From assembly GCA_030762895.1 (NCBI GenBank), contig CM061062.1:140537104-140601103 (forward strand): a stretch of DNA of 64,000 nucleotides, given 5' to 3'. Source of the DNA: Sophora flavescens (taxonomy: Eukaryota; Streptophyta; Magnoliopsida; Fabales; Fabaceae). This document shows positions 58,590 to 64,000 of the stretch, piece by piece. Positions within the stretch are counted from its first letter, which is position 1, and every line of letters begins with the position of its first letter. The translations under genes were made by a program, and so were the position numbers. The notes below the pieces were generated by a model. That model ran no database searches. It was not told the origin of the DNA and was given only the letters and a program-made list of their open reading frames with translations.

Positions 58590-59020
58590 CTGTCTTTCAA
58601 TCTTTTCCATTTTTTCTCTCTCGACCCATACCTTCCCTCATCTGTTCATTCTTCTATTTTTCTCTGTGTCTCTGCTCCTTTTGAGTGTCGAGGGCTTTTT
58701 GATCGGAGAAGAGAACTGTGAAAGGGAGGTATTTAGTGGTGGAGTGACGATTTGCGTCAGGCGGAGAACCAATCGACGAGGGAGGAACTGTGGTGGTGGA
58801 GGCGGCAGAGGAAGGAGGGGTCGACGGAGTCGAAGAGGGGGTGTTAGATGACGGGAAGGAGAGGAAGCTGGTCGCAAGGAGAATGAGGGAGTCAGGAGGG
58901 TTAGTGGTGGAGCAGTAACAACTTCCACCTTCTTTCTCTTCCTCTTTCTACTTTCCACCTTCTACGACGCTTCCATGTCCCAAGACAATGCGCATGAGAA
59001 ACGAAGTTGGCAACATGTAA
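58590..59020. other. GC-rich exon/leader-like block, copy 4
   Basis: Near-identical to 16056-16440. A short deletion after ggcaacatgta (near 59019) removes the atgttaaatcaccaatta seen in the other copies. Confidence 0.5.
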
Positions 59021-60570
59021 TCTTTTTTCACATTCCAATTTTCAAATATTTATCTTCCCATTTCCCGCTTCTTACTTATTGCTTATTTGTTGCTCAAATC
59101 TATCTAAATTTTGGATTTCCAAGGTTAGGAATACATTATGAAGAACGAGCCTTTTTGATTCTATCATTTATGTTTCCCAACTATTTGGTGAAAGTAATTA
59201 ATTAATAATTGAATCTAGGGTTTATTGTTAATTAATTTGAATGACAAAAGCAATTTTTTTTGTTGATACTTTGTAGTTCAAAGGACTTGAATTGTTATTT
59301 ATTTAGGTTGCAAGACAACGTCCGTTCAGTAAAGGAAATCAATTGGGGTTCCATTGTTATTGCAAGTTAGATGAAATGGGAGCTTTTACATGAACCTTTT
59401 TCACAAAATCTCATCAGTCTCTATGGACCCTGTAATTTTTTTAATTCTTTTGTTTTCACATTTCCATTTCAAGTGCTAGTTCTGATTTAAGTGATACAAA
59501 AAAATGGTATTGAAGTGTTGTTATCATTTTCAACTATTGTTATATCTAGGAATCTATGATAGTTACAAAGGACTTATAATTAATTCTAGCCTAAGTAGAG
59601 AAATTGAGAAAGAAAGCATTTTTCTTTCATCCTATGTATCTACGCAGCTAGGTCATGTTCAGCTAAGCACTTTACCAATCTCACTTTGGATATTCTTTGT
59701 TGATGTTTTTCATTTATTTTGTTCATGGTGAAAAGTAAAATTTGCAATTTAAGAGTATTAATTGAGGTTTGTAATGTATCTGCACGTGGGAAGCTATAAA
59801 TATTCTTATATGTCATATATAGAAGATTTGGTTTTGTTAGTCTGCTGGTGATACAATTTTTCAACTTTAGGACTTTGTGAGTGTGATGTAGAGAATTAAT
59901 GAATACTTGTGGGTCAGTAGGAATTTTTTTTCCTTATCTAATTAAGATAGTATCTTTTTTAGACAGCAACAAACAGATGGAGGCTTTGGGTGGGAGGTTT
60001 GGATGGTGTAATGGTGTAAAGAAGAAGCAATTTTTTTTGGAAGAATTTTTGAACTGGTGTAAGGGATAGAAAGGTATGTTAGCTAATGAAATAATTAACA
60101 TTTAGGCTTAGAGTTTCGGTGGAAATCTGGTGAAAGATGGTAGGTATGCCGCATTGGTAAGGGTAGTTGTGAGGTTGGGAGAGTGGAAGAAAGAAGGGGT
60201 ATTCTTGATATCACAAATACTGTAGAATGAGGGATCAGTAACACTACCCTTCCGTTCTTCTATTCCTCGCTCTTGAAGGATCTACTCCTTGTACTGTTCT
60301 TCTCCTTTGTTTTTTAGATTAGAAGAAAGAGCCTTCAAAGAGAACTACAGAATTTCTACTACCTTTCGAGAAAGCTAAGTTTGATCAAATTTAATCTATA
60401 TTTGGGGGCATGAACGAGTGAGGGGTTGTTCTTTTTATTAAAGATTGTTGAGCTTGGTTCTGTGATGAATAAGCATGTTTTGTATCATATTTCTCAGTTT
60501 AACTCCTGGTGTTCAACCCTTCGAGAATTTTTCTGTTAATGGCTTGATGATGATATAAATTATTCATTAG
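59021..60570 (+). other. Intron-like region before NPGR-like exon, segment 4
   Basis: Collinear with 31856-33438. No gene is visible. Confidence 0.45.
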
Positions 60571-60704
60571 ATTCCTTGGCAACCAGACACAATTCAGCAA
60601 CTTGTTATTCATCCCATCCTGGTGAAATTGAAACAAGGGTGGACAATAGCAACATTGAAGAAGCAGAGTCATATTTTCGTGAAAGCGGTTATTTAAACTA
60701 TGCG
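60571..60704 (+). pseudogene. NPG1/NPGR-like isolated exon, copy 3
   Basis: Same 134-bp exon as 33439-33572, with ESYFRES in place of ESSFRES. The acceptor-like ttcattag and donor-like gtaagata are intact. Confidence 0.65.
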
Positions 60705-63700
60705 GTAAGATAAAATATTCTTTTGCCTTTCATTGGGTGCAAGCATTTACTGATGTTAGCCAAATCAGGTTAGCATTACCTTGAAATTCTTGAACTTAAC
60801 ATCCCAACCCAGTGCTTCTGTGAAGCTCCTAGGTGCTAATGTGGGGACGAGAAGTTATAAGAAAATAAAATTCCACCCTCACTTACAGCTCATGCTTTTA
60901 GTGCTGTGACAATCAGTTGATCCTTAACTGAATTTTCTGGTCTAACTAATTTAGGTGTTTAAGAAAATTTTAATGGCTTTTCAGAATTGAATTCTCTGGT
61001 GTATGCAATTTATTAATTGATACATACATGTTATCCACATTTATTAAACAAAAGGTCTTTATAATTGCATGATGTGTGCAGCAGTACAATTCTTTTGCAT
61101 AATTTTACGATTAGCATATTATCTCAATCTTTTTCTATTGATTATATTTCTGTTGTAGTTGACTTTCTACATGGTCGATAGTGTGTTAGATTGAACGGAA
61201 CAGTCCACTTGAAAGGCATATTGTATTGATAAATTTCCTGCACAAATGATGTTACTTTATAAATGCAATGCACCTTGAGGGGTCTGTGGAAAAGGTTTGT
61301 GGATTTTCAAAAAAAAAATTAAAATTTTGAGTACCTAATGGATTTTGGCCTTCTATTTGTTGAAAAGGTTTCAATTTTATTGCCACACGGGTTTTAAATT
61401 TTGAGGGTCCTTTTTGGATTTGGTTCGAAACTAAGAAATTATAACATCCTATTCCCGGAGTTATTCAATTATAGAAAGTTTGTGTTTTTAGGGGTGTGTG
61501 GTTTGAGATCTCTACTAAAAGTCAAATACACTTTTTCAAAAAATGTTATGGTCATTAGCACTACCTAATTTTCTATGGCTGCTGTATGGCTTCATTTGAT
61601 ATATGGTTGATTAGATTTTCATAGGTAACAACCTCACTTCATAGATAGGATACAGATTTTAATTAGTTTGGGGAACAAAGTAATGGTTGCATATGATAAT
61701 AAGCATATTTTGTACATATGTCTATTTTCCATTTTCTATTATGGATCACTATAATCAACCGATAAACTGCAAAAGATGTGAGTGAGTATTTTCCAGGAGC
61801 GCATGGCATTAGAATGGCATGCACGACTCCTCAGTTTTTTTTTTTCCATAATGTATACAGATACCATCCATGGAGTCTAAAATAATGCTTCAACCCTTCG
61901 TTTAAATCAAAGTAGTTAATAAATTTAGTTGCAAAAGAAAAGATGACAATGAGCTTAGAGTCATTTTAGCTATACTACTAATCACCATTCTAGCCTGAGA
62001 TTTCAGAATAAGTTAAGCTTGAAAGCATATCATTGACAAAGAATTGAAGATAAAAACAAAAACTGAAAACCTCCTCATGGGTTGACACCATTTTGCCCCT
62101 CCTTTTTCTATCATCAATATGGTAAATTTCATTTGTTTGTACTATCGTCTTTTTTGGTTGTTCAACACATTTCTTTTTGTTCTTAACTTTTGAGTTGTTC
62201 AATAACTTAATAAAATTGACATGGCTGCATTTTGCTTATTTAGTCAGTTAAGCGTTAGGCAGGAATATCTTTGCTAGGGGTTACTTGTGAAGAGTGCAGC
62301 TCTGATCATTCTTTAGTTTCTTACGCTGTGTGGTTTTGAGGAGTTACTGAAATTTCTACAGCCACAGATAACAAGTTGTTTTTCCACACTTGCAGATGAT
62401 TCTATTGCAAGCCTTCTTTAATTTTCCCTTTGGAAATATCATATGCTATTCACTGCAGATTTGTTGTTGTTTTGAGCCGTAGATGAAGTTAGAGATGAGT
62501 AATATTGCCTTGGTGCTCTAAATTTGATTCATTCTACCTATTATATTTCATATGTTATCCTGCATTGCATACCTTTATCACACCTTTATAAATGAATGGT
62601 CTATTCTTGGGTTAGAGGCTGTCGTTGAATCAGTTTATTGGTTTGGTTTTTTTTCTAGTGGTGGTATGTGGCTATTTTGCAGGGAGCTAAAGAGCTGAGC
62701 TCTATTTCCTTGGTTCTTATTTATTTGTATGATGTATGCAACCATTATTAACTATTCACTGGTGTAGGGACTGCCATGGTAGATTGATTCATGCAAGAGT
62801 CTATATAAGGTGGTCATCTGAGATACAATTTGACATAAATATTGTTTAGACATTTTCTGGTATGTTAGCACACTTCGCAATCTTGATCTCCATGTTTGTT
62901 TCATGCATGCTGGTCATTTATATGTAATTCCTTCCAAACTAATGTCTTATTCTCTTTTGGTATTTCATTGACCAACTGCATCTCTCAGTGGATCAATTCC
63001 TTCCCATCTTCATTTTTCCTTTTTTCATTCTTTGCTTGGATTTGCTTGCTTCTTTTGGTTAATGTAGTGTGATTAGTAAGTCATTTCAATGGTGTCAGCT
63101 TTGGAAGGTTGATGGAGAGGGTATGGTCCCTAATAGAATCCTTGCTTCTGTTTTTCTTTCTATGTCTCAATCTGAAGATCATTTTCCTATTCTCCAACTT
63201 GGTTCTCTAATCCTACATTTTTTTCTCTGTCTTTCCAATCATATATCTCTATATCTATATAACAGATTACAAGCTATATAATCTGTAAGCTATACTTGAA
63301 CTGCATCCCATCTTCATTGGTACACCTTCTAAGCTAACATGATAGGCATTGATATATGACTGTATTAAAAGAAAATAGGACAACATTAGGGATGTAAAAG
63401 ATTTAAAATACAAACTTTGAGTAAAAAAATAAAATAGATCCATTAGATAGAGGTGTACAGGTTACATTGTAGAATGACTCAACCATAGAAGTAAAAGAAT
63501 AGATAAATATCTATTCAACAAAAAGAATAACGAGTTCCAGCTTTTAAATTGAGTCAAGTGAGTTGGCCAAATTAGACAATTTCATACAAAATGGGTTCCA
63601 CCATGAGTTAACTTATGATCTAGGTGTTTTACTCTATCAAGTATCCTCCAAAACTTAGCAATTATGCCACCAAGTTTTACATTTTTTCAACAATATAACA

Positions 63701-64000
63701 AACTACCCAAATGCAACCTTTTACTTGGTTTCCGCTTCCATCGCAAATAATTGAAGTCTTGCATACGTTGCAAGTATGTTTTGCTCAGTTGGATTTGCTG
63801 CTAGATAAACTAAATGATTGGCCTGCTAGAAAAACTGCATGCATTTTCATTTGGATCTTTGAAGCGAGAGTAATGCTGCTTGCTCTATTTTTGCCCACCA
63901 ATTGTGAACAAACTGTAAATGTGGTTGCATCTACCTTTATCTTTATCTTTTTGCTTTTTCTATTAAAAAACAGATGTAAACATATCGCGATTCTTATGAA
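60705..64000 (+). other. Host-gene-derived non-coding DNA, segment 4 (cut by window end)
   Basis: Collinear with 46909-50205 and ending inside the segment at atatcgcgattcttatgaa. The MITE cluster and possible further B3 copies would lie beyond the window. Confidence 0.5.

Overview
The window is AT-rich nuclear DNA from a flowering plant. A legume is my best guess, because the Stowaway-like ends (CTCCCTCCGGACTC) and a short inverted-repeat element containing GGTTGACAGTGTAAAA look like ones common in temperate legumes; the genus cannot be told from sequence alone. There are no bacterial-type operons, rRNA or tRNA genes, or CRISPR arrays. The main content is a tandem, segmentally duplicated cluster of intronless plant B3-domain genes (DUF313-like group), all on the + strand, embedded in transposon debris.

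Layout. 1-2065 is the 3' half of a long LTR. From 2066 on there are four head-to-tail segments, about 2066-21654, 21655-39470, 39471-53297 and 53298 to beyond the window end. The basic unit is about 13.8 kb: a first B3 copy, a roughly 0.63-kb hAT-like element, a second B3 copy, a GC-rich exon-like block, about 4-6 kb of intron-like DNA carrying one exon of an NPG1/NPGR-like calmodulin-binding TPR gene, a nested Stowaway MITE cluster, and a 0.17-kb MITE. Start codons in segments 3 and 4 are exactly 13,815 bp apart for both B3 positions. Segment 1 is enlarged by two solo LTRs (4,573 and 3,782 bp) and has lost the NPGR-like exon. Segment 2 has two extra B3 copies.

Ten B3 copies are visible. Five have intact 218-codon frames starting with MDYIS (starts at 15157, 28842, 30564, 43899, 57714), each with a TATA box 66 bp upstream of the ATG and a basic putative nuclear signal (KKHKRK). 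Five are broken (7917, 22670, 26095, 40477, 54292). I see three lineages: alpha (22670, 40477, 54292), which shares a 30-bp deletion and a frameshift; beta (7917, with the 3' part of 26095), broken by nonsense codons; gamma, which holds all the intact copies. The intact products are predicted nuclear DNA-binding proteins; their targets cannot be read from this sequence.

Transposon insertions can be dated relative to the duplications because paralogous segments preserve empty sites: the 3.8-kb LTR (TSD aaatg), the hAT element (TSD aatgttag, empty site near 29935) and a SINE-like insert confined to alpha promoters. Several deletion junctions carry short templated filler, pointing to error-prone end joining as a force shaping the cluster.
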